Part shown: piece by piece, positions 7,514-16,720 of the stretch
Numbering within the stretch: the stretch's first letter is position 1
How the letters are laid out: the number at the start of each line of letters is the position of its first letter
DNA from: Mesorhizobium huakuii
GTDB taxonomy: Bacteria > Pseudomonadota > Alphaproteobacteria > Rhizobiales > Rhizobiaceae
Reading direction: 5' to 3'
Length of the DNA: 64,000 nt
NCBI RefSeq assembly: GCF_014189455.1
Contig: NZ_CP050296.1
Span: 4,894,001-4,958,000, forward strand
Made by a program: the position numbers and the translations under genes
The notes under the pieces: generated by a model
What the model was told of the DNA's origin: nothing
The model's database searches: none
The model's input: the letters and a program-made list of their open reading frames with translations, nothing else

Positions 7514-9078
7514 CCGTCACCACGCCGCCCGGCTGGAAAGACCTCTATCGCCGCTGGATCGGTGGCGGCTGGAACGCGCTGTCCGGGCCGGAAGAGTATG
7601 GCGGCCAGGCGCTGCCGACCATGCTCGGTGTCGCCGCGCTCGAAATGTGGAACTCGGCCGCCATGGCCTTCGGCATCGGCCCGACGCTGACCATGGGCGC
7701 GGTCGAAGCGCTCGACAAGCATGCCTCCGAAGCGCTCAAGGCCAAGTATCTCGCAAAGCTCGTCTCCGGCGAGTGGATGGGCACGATGAACCTGACCGAG
7801 CCGCAGGCAGGCTCGGATCTCGCCGCTTTGCGCAGCCGAGCCGAGCCCGTCGGCGACGGCACTTACCGCATTTTCGGCCAGAAGATCTTCATCACCTATG
7901 GCGAGCACGATTTCACCGACAACATCATCCATCTGGTGCTGGCGCGGCTGCCGGATGCGCCGGCCGGCACGCGTGGCATCTCGCTGTTCCTGGTGCCGAA
8001 ATTCCTGGTTGGCGACGATGGCTCGCTCGGTGCCCGCAACGACGTGTTCTGTTCCGGCCTCGAGCACAAGCTCGGCATTCATGCCTCGCCGACCTGCACC
8101 ATGATCTATGGCGATGGGTTCCAGGGGGCCAAACCCGGCGCCATCGGCTGGCTGATCGGCGAGGAGAACAAGGGCCTCGCCTGCATGTTCACCATGATGA
8201 ACAATGCCCGGCTTTGCGTCGGCATGCAGGGTGTCGCGGTTGCGGAAGCCGCCACCCAGAAGGCGATCGCCTACGCCAATGAGCGTCGCCAGGGCAAGGC
8301 GGCGGATTACGCCGGCGCTGGCATGGCGCCGATCGTCCATCACCCCGACGTGCAGCGCAATCTCCTCACCATGAAGGCGCTGACGCAGACGGTGCGGGCG
8401 ATCAGCTATTCCTGTGCCCACGCCATCGACATGGCGCGGGTCTCGGATGGTGATCAGGCCGCGCATTGGCGCGACCGCGCCAACCTGTTGACGCCACTCG
8501 CCAAGGCGTTTTCAACCGACGTCGGCGTCGACGTCGCCTCCCTGGGGGTCCAGGTGCATGGCGGCATGGGCTTCATCGAAGAGACGGGTGCCGCAGCCTT
8601 CTACCGCGACGCCCGCATCGCGCCGATCTACGAGGGCACCAACGGCATTCAGGCGATCGATCTGGTCACCCGCAAGCTGCCGCTTGGCGGCGGCGAGCAT
8701 GTGCATGGCTTCATTGGCGAACTGGCCGCGATCGCCAACACCGTGCGCACCTCCAACCTGCAGGGTTTCGGCCGCACCGCCGATGCGCTCGAAGCAGCCC
8801 TTGGCGACCTGACGCAAGCGACACGCTTCCTGCAGAAACTGTCGGCCGACGGCCGGGTGGATCAGGCGCTGGCGGGAGCGACGCCGTATCTCAGGCTGAT
8901 CTCGCTTGCCGCCGGCGGCACCTATCTGGCGCGCGGCGGTCTTGCCGATCAGGGCCGTATTGCGCTGTGCCGCTTCTTTGCCGAGAACCTGCTGGGCGAG
9001 GCACGCACCTTGAAGGAACGCGTCATCGACGGCGCGGAGAGCCTCGCTGCCGCCGGTAAGACGCTGATATCAGCTTGA
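7514..9078 (+). pseudogene. Acyl-CoA dehydrogenase, 3' fragment
   Basis: The remaining 88% of the interrupted acyl-CoA dehydrogenase. The middle and C-terminal acyl-CoA dehydrogenase domains are intact, with MNLTEPQAGSDLAALR at the FAD/substrate region and QVHGGMGFIEETGAAAF plus YEGTNGIQAIDL in the C-terminal helical domain. The frame is open from the IS junction. The first in-frame ATG is 7621, without a clear ribosome site, so an N-truncated product is possible but would lack the N-terminal helices. A crotonase gene follows 31 bp later, so the pair formed a beta-oxidation operon. The insertion is probably polar on it unless the IS supplies a promoter. Confidence 0.92.
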
Positions 9079-9109
9079 ATTCTCACAGCGCTCACCAGGG
9101 AAAAAGACC

Positions 9110-9859
9110 GTGACAGACCATATCCTCGTCGAGCGCCAGGGCGCCATCCAGATCATCCGCATGAACCGCCCGGACAAGAAGAACGCGCTGACGCGCGCCA
9201 TGTACGCGAAAATGTCCCAAACCCTGGCCGAAGGTGATGCCGATCCGGCGATCCGCGTCCATGTTTTCCTCGGCGTGCCCGGCGCCTTCTCCTCCGGCAA
9301 CGACCTTGCCGATTTCATGGTTGTCGTCACCGGCGGTGATGGCGGCACGGAGGTCTGGGATTTCCTGATGGCGCTGGCCAGGGTGGAAAACCCCATCGTC
9401 TCCGGCGTCGACGGCATCGCGGTCGGCATCGGCACGACGATCAACCTGCATTGCGACCTGACCTTCGCCACGCCGCGCACCGTGTTCAGGACGCCTTTCG
9501 TCGATCTCGGCCTTGTTCCCGAGGCAGGATCGAGCCTTTTGGCGCCGCGCATCCTGGGGCAGCAAGGTGCTTTCGCCCTGCTCGGCCTCGGCGAGGGTTT
9601 TTCCGCCGAGCGCGCCAAGGCCGCCGGCCTGATCTATGATGTGGTCGAGGAGGGCGCCCTGGAGGCCTCGGTGCTGGCGGCGGCCGCGCAGATCGCCGCC
9701 AAGCCGCCGCAGGCGCTGAAGATCGCGCGCGACCTGATGCGCGGCTCGCGCGACGACCTCGTCGCCCGCATTGGCGAGGAAAGCGCGCATTTCCGCGAGC
9801 GGCTGAAGTCGGACGAGGCGCGTGCGGCGCTCACCGCATTCATGACCAGAAAGAAGTAG
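9110..9859 (+). CDS. Enoyl-CoA hydratase/isomerase (crotonase) family protein
   Basis: A 249-residue crotonase-fold enzyme starting with GTG. The oxyanion-hole strands are visible ([21 protein letters not shown]), and the catalytic-region Glu is in LVPEAGSS. Members hydrate or isomerise enoyl-CoA in beta-oxidation. It lies 31 bp after the interrupted acyl-CoA dehydrogenase, probably as the second gene of the same operon. The exact substrate is not readable. Expression may now depend on readthrough or a promoter in or near the IS. Confidence 0.88.
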   Translation: MTDHILVERQGAIQIIRMNRPDKKNALTRAMYAKMSQTLAEGDADPAIRVHVFLGVPGAFSSGNDLADFMVVVTGGDGGTEVWDFLMALARVENPIVSGVDGIAVGIGTTINLHCDLTFATPRTVFRTPFVDLGLVPEAGSSLLAPRILGQQGAFALLGLGEGFSAERAKAAGLIYDVVEEGALEASVLAAAAQIAAKPPQALKIARDLMRGSRDDLVARIGEESAHFRERLKSDEARAALTAFMTRKK

Positions 9860-9870
9860 CTCGGCCTCCC

Positions 9871-9906
9871 ACCTCCCCTCGATGGGGAGGTCGGCCCGCA
9901 GGGCCG
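9871..9906. repeat. Intergenic palindromic repeat with two hairpins
   Basis: Two adjacent perfect stems, ACCTCCCC/GGGGAGGT around a 5-base loop and CGGCCC/GGGCCG around GCA, lie between the convergent crotonase and pdxH genes. The CACCTCCCC…GGGGAGGTCGG design is of a kind seen scattered between rhizobial genes. It could also end transcription from both sides. Confidence 0.6.
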
Positions 9907-9928
9907 GGTGGGGTGAAGCGCCGACTTG

Positions 9929-10545
9929 TCAGGGATAAAGCCGCGTCTTGCCCCAGTCGCCTTTCGCGTCGCGGGAAAAGACGACCCGGTCATGCAGCCG
10001 GAACGGGCGGTCGTGCCAGAACTCGATCGTCTTCGGCACGATGCGGAAACCCGACCAGTGTTTTGGCGCGGGATCTCGCCGATGGCGTAACGCGCCGTGT
10101 ATTCGGCGACAGCCTTCTCCAGCGCAAAGCGGCTTTCCAGCGGCCGGGACTGTTTTGAGGCCCAGGCGCCGATACGGCTGCCGCGCGGCCGTGTCGCATA
10201 ATAGGCGTCGGCTTCGGCCTCGCTGACGATCTCCACCGGACCGCGGATGCGCACCTGGCGGCGCAGCGATTTCCAATGGAAACACATCGCCGCCTTCATG
10301 CTGCCAAGAATCTCCTGGCCCTTCGCGCTTTCGAAATTCGTGTAGAAAACAAAGCCGCCTTCATCGAACCCCTTGAGCAGCACCATTCGCACATCCGGCA
10401 TGCCTTCGGCATCGACGGTCGCCAGTGCCACGCCATTGGCGTCGTTGATTTCACTCTTGGTGGCGTCATCCAGCCATGCGGCAAAGAGGCGAAACGGCTC
10501 GGCCGCTTCGGTAAAGTCACTGGTTGTTAACTCTGTGTCACTCAT
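9929..10545 (-). pseudogene. pdxH: Pyridoxamine 5'-phosphate oxidase, frameshifted
   Basis: PdxH oxidises pyridoxine or pyridoxamine 5'-phosphate to PLP using FMN. About 160 codons from the ATG at 10545 match the family ([42 protein letters not shown]). After …RYAIGEIPR the frame changes. The expected C-terminus ([19 protein letters not shown] … RLYP) continues in another frame and stops at 9929. The break lies at about 10061–10066, where one C appears to be missing from the CGCGCC-AAAA stretch (minus strand). The unshifted frame would give a chimeric protein running to 9634. This is either a real null allele or a sequence error. Confidence 0.85.
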
Positions 10546-10585
10546 ACTTTTTCTCAAATTGTCACGAGATCAGGGAGGTTGCCGA

Positions 10586-11047
10586 TTGTCGCGTATCGCG
10601 CAAGCTTTTGACAGCAGGCAATGGGGCGTTATCGCTTCGGCCAGCGCGAAAGCGGCGATCGTGGCGGCCGCCTTGCCACTTGCCGCCTGCGGCGCGGGTG
10701 GCTTCAGCCTGGAAAAGGCCGAAGTCGACCGATCGATCCTGACCAGCAGCACGCAGGCTTCAGCAGGACCGACCGATTCGGATCGCGACTCCGACCAGAC
10801 GACGATCGGCAATGCGGTGTCCTCCGCCGACATCGAGCAACTCGGTGGCCAGGCCGTGCCGTGGGCGAATGCCGGCACCGGCTCACGCGGCTCCATCACC
10901 GAACTGGCGGAATTGAAGGACAGGGGCCAGACATGCCGCCGCTTCAAGGCCTCGCGCGAGAGCTTTGACGGCGTTGCCATGTTCGAAGGTGAACTCTGCC
11001 TGGCCAGTGCCGGCGGCTGGCGTATGCAGGGCTTCAAGGCGCTCTGA
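10586..11047 (+). CDS. RT0821/Lpp0805-type surface-antigen lipoprotein
   Basis: A 153-residue protein whose C-terminal 75 residues (WANAGTGSRGSITELAEL … TCRRFKASR … GGWRMQGF) match the RT0821/Lpp0805 surface-protein family. The start is taken as TTG at 10586 because GGGAGG sits 7 bases upstream; translation then begins MSRIAQAF. A hydrophobic segment ending LPLAACG forms a lipobox, so it is likely lipid-anchored in the envelope. It diverges from pdxH with a 40-bp gap. The molecular role of the family is unknown. Confidence 0.8.
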   Translation: MSRIAQAFDSRQWGVIASASAKAAIVAAALPLAACGAGGFSLEKAEVDRSILTSSTQASAGPTDSDRDSDQTTIGNAVSSADIEQLGGQAVPWANAGTGSRGSITELAELKDRGQTCRRFKASRESFDGVAMFEGELCLASAGGWRMQGFKAL

Positions 11048-11114
11048 GCCTGGTCCGAAAGTCGATCGGGTCGGCTTGGCGGGCCTTTTCGCCGCCCGGC
11101 GCGTCGCCAATCTT

Positions 11115-11134
11115 GCCGATATCCCGATATCGGC
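11115..11134. repeat. Perfect 9-bp palindrome upstream of dnaJ-like gene
   Basis: GCCGATATC and GATATCGGC are separated by CC. It lies about 145 bp before the leader reading frame of the DnaJ-like gene and 68 bp after the surface-antigen stop. It may be a weak terminator for the upstream gene (no T-run) or a protein site. Confidence 0.35.
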
Positions 11135-11277
11135 TGCGATCGGCTCCTTCCGGATCGACAAAAATCCCTCGCCAATCCTCGGCCGCCGACTTCCGGATCA
11201 GGCTCTGATTTTCCCCCTCTGATATGACGTTCCGCTACTGGAATTTCTTCCTATGCGAGCGCATATAGGAGGCAAGT

Positions 11278-11325
11278 ATGGACTCAACTCATTTCCAGGG
11301 CAGGAAGCATGCGCGACCCGTATGA
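11278..11325 (+). CDS. Possible 15-residue leader peptide before dnaJ-like gene
   Basis: ATG at 11278 is preceded by a strong AGGAGG (5 bases away) and encodes a 15-residue peptide ([15 protein letters not shown]) ending at 11325. It overlaps the start of the DnaJ-like gene (ATG 11309) in another frame by 17 bp. The DnaJ ATG has only a modest AGGA of its own, so coupling through this short frame is plausible. No homolog is known to me. Confidence 0.4.
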   Translation: MDSTHFQGRKHARPV

Positions 11326-12235
11326 GGTCCTGGGCGTTGCAAAGAACGCATCGGCCAAGGACATAAAATCGGCATACCGGAAACTCGCCAAGAAGCATCA
11401 TCCGGACCAGAATCCGAATGATCCCAAGGCGAAGGATCGTTTTGCCGCGGCCAACCAGGCCTATGAGATCGTCGGCGACGAGAAGAACCGTGCCGCTTTC
11501 GATCGCGGCGAGATCGACGCTGACGGCAAGCCGCGCTTCCAGGGATTTGAAGGCGCTGCCGGTGGCGACCCCTTCGGCGGGTTTCGCCGCCAGCAAGGGG
11601 CTGGCGGCTCGCGGTTCGAATTCCGGTCGGGTCGCCCGGGCGGTGATCCGTTCGATGGCAACAGCGATATTTTCAGCCAGATTTTCGGCGACGCCTTTTC
11701 GGGCGCGCGCGGTGCCGGTGCTGGCGACCGCCGCCAGCCGGCGACCGCAGCCGATCTGAACGTCACGCTCGATGTCACCATCGAGGAAGCGGCGACCGCC
11801 GAAAAGGTGACGGCGATGTTCCCGGATGGCCGCAAGGTGGCGGTCAAGCTGCCGGCCTTTGTCGAGGATGGCCAGACCATCCGGTTGAAGGGACAGGGCG
11901 AGCAGGGTCCAGGGCAGCCTGGTGACGCGCTGGTCAAGATCCATATACGCCGGCATCCGCGCTACCGCATCGAGGGCCGCGACCTGCATGCCGATCTGCC
12001 GGTGTCGCTGGCGGATGCTGTGCTCGGCGCCAAGGTGCCGGTCGACACACCGACCGGCAGACTCGCGGTCAATGTTCCCGCCTGGTCGAGTTCGGACAAG
12101 GTGCTGCGGCTCAAGGGCAGGGGCCTGCCGGAAAAGGCCGGCGGCCATGGCGACCTCTATGCCCATGTCCGCATCATGCTACCGGAAGGCGGCGACAGCG
12201 CGCTCGAAGCGTTGCTGCGTGGCCAAAAAGGCTGA
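11309..12235 (+). CDS. DnaJ-like co-chaperone without zinc finger (CbpA type)
   Basis: A 308-residue class B J-protein. The J-domain spans residues 1–66 with the HPD triad in [13 protein letters not shown] Gly/Phe/Arg-rich linker follows ([15 protein letters not shown]), then the DnaJ C-terminal substrate-binding domains ([38 protein letters not shown]). The Cys-rich zinc finger of DnaJ is absent. It would stimulate DnaK ATPase in the cytoplasm. Next comes fabI, and this neighbourhood (pdxH, surface antigen, dnaJ, fabI) recurs in rhizobia and brucellae. Confidence 0.92.
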   Translation: MRDPYEVLGVAKNASAKDIKSAYRKLAKKHHPDQNPNDPKAKDRFAAANQAYEIVGDEKNRAAFDRGEIDADGKPRFQGFEGAAGGDPFGGFRRQQGAGGSRFEFRSGRPGGDPFDGNSDIFSQIFGDAFSGARGAGAGDRRQPATAADLNVTLDVTIEEAATAEKVTAMFPDGRKVAVKLPAFVEDGQTIRLKGQGEQGPGQPGDALVKIHIRRHPRYRIEGRDLHADLPVSLADAVLGAKVPVDTPTGRLAVNVPAWSSSDKVLRLKGRGLPEKAGGHGDLYAHVRIMLPEGGDSALEALLRGQKG

Positions 12236-12340
12236 TCCAGCGCCTTTGTCCCCCGAACTGTCCGGTTTGAGCGCTTGAAGGGGCTCTGTGCCTGTGCGAT
12301 AGGCACTCCACAAAGCAGAAACCTTGCGGAGAGCGCTCAC

Positions 12341-13162
12341 ATGGCGGGTGGACAGGGCCTGATGGCCGGCAAGCGCGGCCTGATTCTTGGCGTCGCGAAC
12401 AACAGGTCGATTGCCTACGGCATCGCCAAGGCATGCGTCGATCATGGCGCCGAGATTGCGCTGACCTATCAGGGCGAGGCGTTCAAGAAGCGCGTCGAGC
12501 CGCTGGCGGCGGAACTGGGCGCCTTTGTCGCCGGCCATTGCGACGTCACCGATCCGGCGAGCCTCGACGAGGTTTTCGCCAATGTCGCCAAGCATTGGGG
12601 CGGCAAGCTCGACTTCCTCGTCCATGCCATCGCCTTCTCGGACAAGGACGAGCTGACCGGCCGCTATGTCGAGACGACGCGCGACAATTTCCTGCGCACC
12701 ATGGACATTTCGGTCTATTCCTTCACCACCATTGCCAAGCGCGCCGAGGCGCTGATGACCGATGGCGGTTCGCTGCTGACGCTGACCTACTACGGCGCCG
12801 AGAAGGTGATGCCGCACTACAACGTCATGGGCGTCGCCAAGGCAGCGCTCGAGGCCAGCGTGCGTTACCTCGCCGTCGACCTCGGCGCCAAGAAGATCCG
12901 CGTCAATGCGATCTCCGCCGGCCCGATCAAGACGCTCGCAGCCTCCGGCATTGGCGATTTCCGCTACATCCTGAAGTGGAACGAATACAATTCGCCGCTG
13001 AAGCAGACGGTCACACAGGAAGAGGTCGGCGATTCCGGCGTCTATTTCCTGTCCGACCTGTCGCGTGGCGTCACCGGCGAAGTGCATCATGTCGATTCCG
13101 GCTATCACGTCGTCGGCATGAAGGCGGTCGACGCGCCCGATATTTCGACGGTCAAGGATTAA
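12341..13162 (+). CDS. fabI: Enoyl-[acyl-carrier-protein] reductase (NADH)
   Basis: A 273-residue short-chain dehydrogenase-like FabI that reduces trans-2-enoyl-ACP in the last step of fatty acid elongation. The N-terminus GKRGLILGVANNRSIAYGIA is the FabI-specific NAD-binding motif, and the active site Y-x6-K is seen as YNVMGVAK. ISAGPIKTLAASGI and the substrate-binding loop follow. The ATG at 12341 with GGAGAG upstream is preferred over an in-frame Met at 12275. Rhizobia may carry more than one FabI, so this may be a paralog. Confidence 0.95.
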   Translation: MAGGQGLMAGKRGLILGVANNRSIAYGIAKACVDHGAEIALTYQGEAFKKRVEPLAAELGAFVAGHCDVTDPASLDEVFANVAKHWGGKLDFLVHAIAFSDKDELTGRYVETTRDNFLRTMDISVYSFTTIAKRAEALMTDGGSLLTLTYYGAEKVMPHYNVMGVAKAALEASVRYLAVDLGAKKIRVNAISAGPIKTLAASGIGDFRYILKWNEYNSPLKQTVTQEEVGDSGVYFLSDLSRGVTGEVHHVDSGYHVVGMKAVDAPDISTVKD

Positions 13163-13214
13163 TTCCCTCCGCCTATCCTCAGCCCAGGCCCAGGCCCGAC
13201 CTCCGGAAGACCTG

Positions 13215-13802
13215 ATGTATCCGCTGGTTTATATCGTGCGCCACGGCCAGACCGCGTGGAACGCCGAGGCCCGGCTTCAGGGGCAGGCCGACACCGATCT
13301 CAATGCTCTTGGCCGTGAGCAGGCGAGCGAAAACGGGCATCGGCTGGCCGAGCTTGTCGGCGATCCCGAGGATTTCGATTTCGTCGCCAGCCCGATGCGG
13401 CGGACGCGCGAAACGATGGAACGCATCCGCGCCGCAATGAAGCTCGATCCGCTCGCCTATCGAACCGATCCCAGACTGATTGAAGTCAATTTCGGTGACT
13501 GGCAGAGCTTTACCTTTGCCGAGTTGGAGACGCAGTCTCCCGGAGCAAAGCGGTCACGCGCACGGGACAAATGGAACTTCCAGCCGCCCGGAGACGGTGC
13601 GGAGAGCTACCAGATGCTGCTCGAACGGGTGAAACCCTACTTCGACGGGATCGACCGCAGGACGGTCTGTGTGACACATGGCGGCGTCATGCGCACCCTG
13701 TTTCGCTTCGTGCTCGATATGGCCGAGGACGAGGCCGCAAACCTGGAGATACCGCAGGATCGCGTGCTCAAACTTGAAGGCAAGAGCCTGGAGTGGCTGT
13801 AG
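13215..13802 (+). CDS. Histidine phosphatase family protein
   Basis: A 195-residue phosphoglycerate-mutase-like phosphatase. The catalytic RHG motif is in YIVRHGQTAWNAEARLQGQ, MRRTRETMERI supplies the second Arg, and CVTHGGVMRT the second His. Bacterial members are mostly phosphatases rather than true mutases. The substrate is unknown. It lies 52 bp after fabI on the same strand. Confidence 0.9.
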   Translation: MYPLVYIVRHGQTAWNAEARLQGQADTDLNALGREQASENGHRLAELVGDPEDFDFVASPMRRTRETMERIRAAMKLDPLAYRTDPRLIEVNFGDWQSFTFAELETQSPGAKRSRARDKWNFQPPGDGAESYQMLLERVKPYFDGIDRRTVCVTHGGVMRTLFRFVLDMAEDEAANLEIPQDRVLKLEGKSLEWL

Positions 13803-13923
13803 GCCGCCTGCAATGGCCCAGGAAATGACACGGCAGTTTGCGGCCGTAATCGCGTAAGAGACGGCTGGGCCGGCTCGGCGGAATGTCGAACCGACGGCAC
13901 GTATCCAATTTGGGTCGGAAGCT

Positions 13924-14184
13924 TTAGTTCGTGTCGCCGTCCGGCAACTGCATGTCAGTGATCACGTTCTCGCCATTGGTCACATCAAAAGCGATGACGA
14001 TGTCCATGCCTGGCTTGAGCGCGTCGAGATCGGTTTCGGCGTTCAGCTTGTAGGATTTGCCGTCGTCCAGCGTCAGGGTCAGCGCGTCCTTGTCGATCTT
14101 CTTGATCAGGCCTTCGGTCTGGCCGGCGAAAGCGGCGGTGGAAAGCAACAGGGTGGCGGCAACAGCGCCAATCAGGGTACGCAT
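13924..14184 (-). CDS. DUF1344 exported small protein
   Basis: An 86-residue protein with a clear signal peptide (MRTLIGAVAATLLLSTAAFA) and a short beta-rich domain of the DUF1344 type (GLIKKIDKDALTLTLDDGKSY). It should be periplasmic. DUF1344 proteins are common in rhizobia and their role is unknown. The gene is alone on the minus strand, convergent with the histidine phosphatase gene and divergent from aroC. Confidence 0.85.
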   Translation of the reverse strand: MRTLIGAVAATLLLSTAAFAGQTEGLIKKIDKDALTLTLDDGKSYKLNAETDLDALKPGMDIVIAFDVTNGENVITDMQLPDGDTN

Positions 14185-14368
14185 ATTCGTCCTCTTTGGT
14201 CATTGCGCCGGCACTGTGGCGGCGGATCCTCAACGGCGGATGGAAGAAAGCAGAAACCAGCCGAATGTGTCAAAACTTAAACGGCAGGGATGACAGTTTG
14301 ACCACCGCAAAAAACGCCAATAGAAGGCAGGCTTCAACCGGCTCCGCTGCCGGGCAGGGCACTTTTCC

Positions 14369-15475
14369 ATGTCTCACAACACGTTCGGCCACCTTTTCCG
14401 CGTCACCACCTGGGGCGAAAGCCATGGCGCAGCGCTTGGCTGCGTGGTCGACGGCTGCCCGCCCGGCATCCGCTTCACGCGTGACGAGATCCAGGCCGAA
14501 CTCGACAAGCGCCGGCCGGGCCAGTCGCGTTTCGTCACGCAGCGCCGCGAGCCGGACGAAGTGAAGGTGCTGTCGGGCTTCGTGCTTGACGATGACGGTG
14601 AGACGATGATCACCACCGGCACGCCGGTCTCGATGCTGATCGAGAATGTCGACCAGCGTTCGAAGGACTATGGCGAGATCGCCCGCCAGTACAGGCCAGG
14701 CCATGCCGACTACACCTATGACGTCAAATACGGCATACGCGACTATCGTGGCGGCGGCCGCTCCTCGGCTCGCGAGACCGCGGCCAGGGTCGCCGCGGGC
14801 GCGCTTGCCCGCAAGGTGGTGCCGGGCATGGTGGTGCGCGGCGCGCTGGTGTCGATGGGCGAAAAGTCGATCAACCGCGCCAACTGGAACTGGAATTTCA
14901 TAGGCGACGCAGAAAACCCGTTCTTCACCCCCGATCCCGCTTCGGTTCCCGTCTTCACCCAGTATCTCGACGGCATCCGCAAGGCCGGTTCTTCGGTCGG
15001 CGCGGTGATCGAGATCGTCGCCGACGGTGTTCCGCCGGGGCTTGGCGCGCCGATCTACGCCAAGCTCGACCAGGACATTGCGTCGGGCTTGATGTCGATC
15101 AACGCCGTCAAGGGCGTCGAGATCGGCAACGGCTTCGAGGCCGCGCGCATCACCGGCGAACAGAATGCCGACGAGATGCGCATGGGCAATGACGGCAAGC
15201 CGGTGTTCCTGTCCAACAATGCCGGTGGTATCCTCGGCGGCATCTCGACCGGCCAGGCGATCATCGCCCGCTTCGCCGTCAAGCCGACCTCGTCGATCCT
15301 GACGCCGCGAAAGTCGATCGACAAGGATGGCCACGATGTCGAGGTGATGACCAAGGGCCGGCACGACCCCTGCGTCGGCATCCGCGCCGTGCCGATCGGC
15401 GAGGCGATGGTTGCCTGCGCGATTGCCGACCACTATCTGCGGCATCGGGGACAGACGGGGAAGGGAGGGGAATAA
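14369..15475 (+). CDS. aroC: Chorismate synthase
   Basis: A 368-residue enzyme that forms chorismate from EPSP, the last step of the shikimate pathway, using reduced FMN. Family signatures are [19 protein letters not shown] at the N-terminus, the central [19 protein letters not shown], and [13 protein letters not shown] near the C-terminus. The start [17 protein letters not shown] is typical. Length is normal. ribBA follows after a repeat-filled 109-bp gap. Confidence 0.97.
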   Translation: MSHNTFGHLFRVTTWGESHGAALGCVVDGCPPGIRFTRDEIQAELDKRRPGQSRFVTQRREPDEVKVLSGFVLDDDGETMITTGTPVSMLIENVDQRSKDYGEIARQYRPGHADYTYDVKYGIRDYRGGGRSSARETAARVAAGALARKVVPGMVVRGALVSMGEKSINRANWNWNFIGDAENPFFTPDPASVPVFTQYLDGIRKAGSSVGAVIEIVADGVPPGLGAPIYAKLDQDIASGLMSINAVKGVEIGNGFEAARITGEQNADEMRMGNDGKPVFLSNNAGGILGGISTGQAIIARFAVKPTSSILTPRKSIDKDGHDVEVMTKGRHDPCVGIRAVPIGEAMVACAIADHYLRHRGQTGKGGE

Positions 15476-15565
15476 GGCAGTAAGGCAGTATGTTACGCTG
15501 CCTGCCGAAACAGCCAAAATTTTCCTTTCTCCCACTGCCCTACTGCCCTATTCCCCTACTGCCCT
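15473..15565 (+). repeat. Octamer repeats in inverted arrangement between aroC and ribBA
   Basis: Starting at the aroC stop codon, TAAGGCAG is repeated twice (15473–15490). About 43 bp on, ACTGCCCT occurs in four tandem octamers, one degenerate (15534–15565). The two blocks are reverse complements apart from one base per unit, so the transcript can fold into a long stem just before ribBA. It may reduce readthrough. No FMN riboswitch was recognised in this gap. Confidence 0.7.
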
Positions 15566-15584
15566 GCGAGCAAAGCGAGCGTCC

Positions 15585-16685
15585 ATGCCTTACGACCAGA
15601 AGAAGATTGTCGAAGCCATCCGCGCTTTCGAACGCGGCGAGATCGTCGTCGTCATGGACGATGACGGGCGCGAGAATGAGGGCGACCTGATTGTCGCCGC
15701 CGTCCACTGCACACCGGAAAAGATGGCCTTCATCATCCGCAACACCTCGGGCATCGTCTGCACGCCGATGCCGCGCGAAGAAGCCAAACGGCTCAACCTG
15801 CAGCCGATGGTCGCCGACAATGATTCCGCCCACACCACCGCTTTCACCGTCAGCGTCGATTTCAAGCATGGCACGACGACAGGCATTTCGGCCGACGACC
15901 GCACGCTGACCGTGCGCAACCTCGCCAACGGCAATGTCGGCGCCTCCGATTTCGTCCGCCCCGGCCACATCTTTCCGCTGATCGCGCGCGAAGGCGGCGT
16001 GCTGATGCGTTCGGGCCATACGGAAGCGGCGGTCGACCTTTGCAAGCTCGCCGGCCTGCCGCCGATCGGCGTCATTTCTGAGCTTGTCAATGATGACGGC
16101 ACCGTCAAGCGGGGCCCGCAAGTGCAGGCCTTCGCCGAAGAGTATGGTCTCAAGCAGGTGTCGGTCGCCGACCTCATCGCCTACCGCCAGCGCAAGGAAA
16201 CGCTGGTCGAGCGCGTCGCCTGCTCCGATATCGACACGCTCGGCGGCAAGGCGCAGGTCTTCACCTACACGCTGCCCTGGGACACGATGCATCACGTCGC
16301 CGTCGTCTTCGGCGATATCCGCGACGGCGAGGAGGTGCCGGTGCGGCTGCATTCCGAGGATGTGGTGACCGATGTCTTCGGCACCAGCCATCGGCTGGAC
16401 GGCATCATGAAGGCGATGGGCGAGCGCAAGCGCGGCGTCATCGTCTATCTCAGAGAAGGCTCCGTCGGCGTCGCGCATCAGGAGCGCAAGCGCCCGCTGA
16501 GCGGCGACCGCGAGGATCATGAGGAGGCCCGCCGGCGCGAGAATGAATGGCGCGAAATCGGCCTCGGCGCGCAGATCCTGAAGGACCTCGGCATTTCCTC
16601 GATCAACCTGATTGCCTCGCGCGAGCGCCACTATGTCGGCCTCGAAGGCTTTGGCATCCACATCGCCAAGACCGAGATCCTCTGA
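15585..16685 (+). CDS. ribBA: DHBP synthase with degenerate GTP cyclohydrolase II domain
   Basis: A 366-residue protein. Residues 1–205 are 3,4-dihydroxy-2-butanone 4-phosphate synthase (MDDDGRENEGDLIVAA; RSGHTEAAVDLCKLAGL), which makes the four-carbon riboflavin precursor from ribulose 5-phosphate. The C-terminal domain looks like GTP cyclohydrolase II, but the zinc site is gone: HSE at 256–258 is followed by D, R and D where active enzymes have three Cys. The RibB half should work; the other half is probably structural or regulatory. ATG 15585 is chosen because RibB homology starts there. Confidence 0.93.
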   Translation: MPYDQKKIVEAIRAFERGEIVVVMDDDGRENEGDLIVAAVHCTPEKMAFIIRNTSGIVCTPMPREEAKRLNLQPMVADNDSAHTTAFTVSVDFKHGTTTGISADDRTLTVRNLANGNVGASDFVRPGHIFPLIAREGGVLMRSGHTEAAVDLCKLAGLPPIGVISELVNDDGTVKRGPQVQAFAEEYGLKQVSVADLIAYRQRKETLVERVACSDIDTLGGKAQVFTYTLPWDTMHHVAVVFGDIRDGEEVPVRLHSEDVVTDVFGTSHRLDGIMKAMGERKRGVIVYLREGSVGVAHQERKRPLSGDREDHEEARRRENEWREIGLGAQILKDLGISSINLIASRERHYVGLEGFGIHIAKTEIL

Positions 16686-16720
16686 AGGGGATAACTGCCC
16701 CATTGCCGGGAGATGGCGGC

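Noticed and set aside
7215..8282. 355-codon plus-strand frame spanning the IS right end and the dehydrogenase
   Set aside because: It crosses the IS junction in the wrong frame, and its translation is Arg-rich noise. The dehydrogenase frame is certain.
14270..15535. 421-codon minus-strand frame across aroC
   Set aside because: It is antisense to the clear aroC gene, has no recognisable domain and lacks a plausible ribosome site.
15476..15584. FMN riboswitch in front of ribBA
   Set aside because: I looked for the RFN core elements and found none; the gap holds only the octamer repeats.
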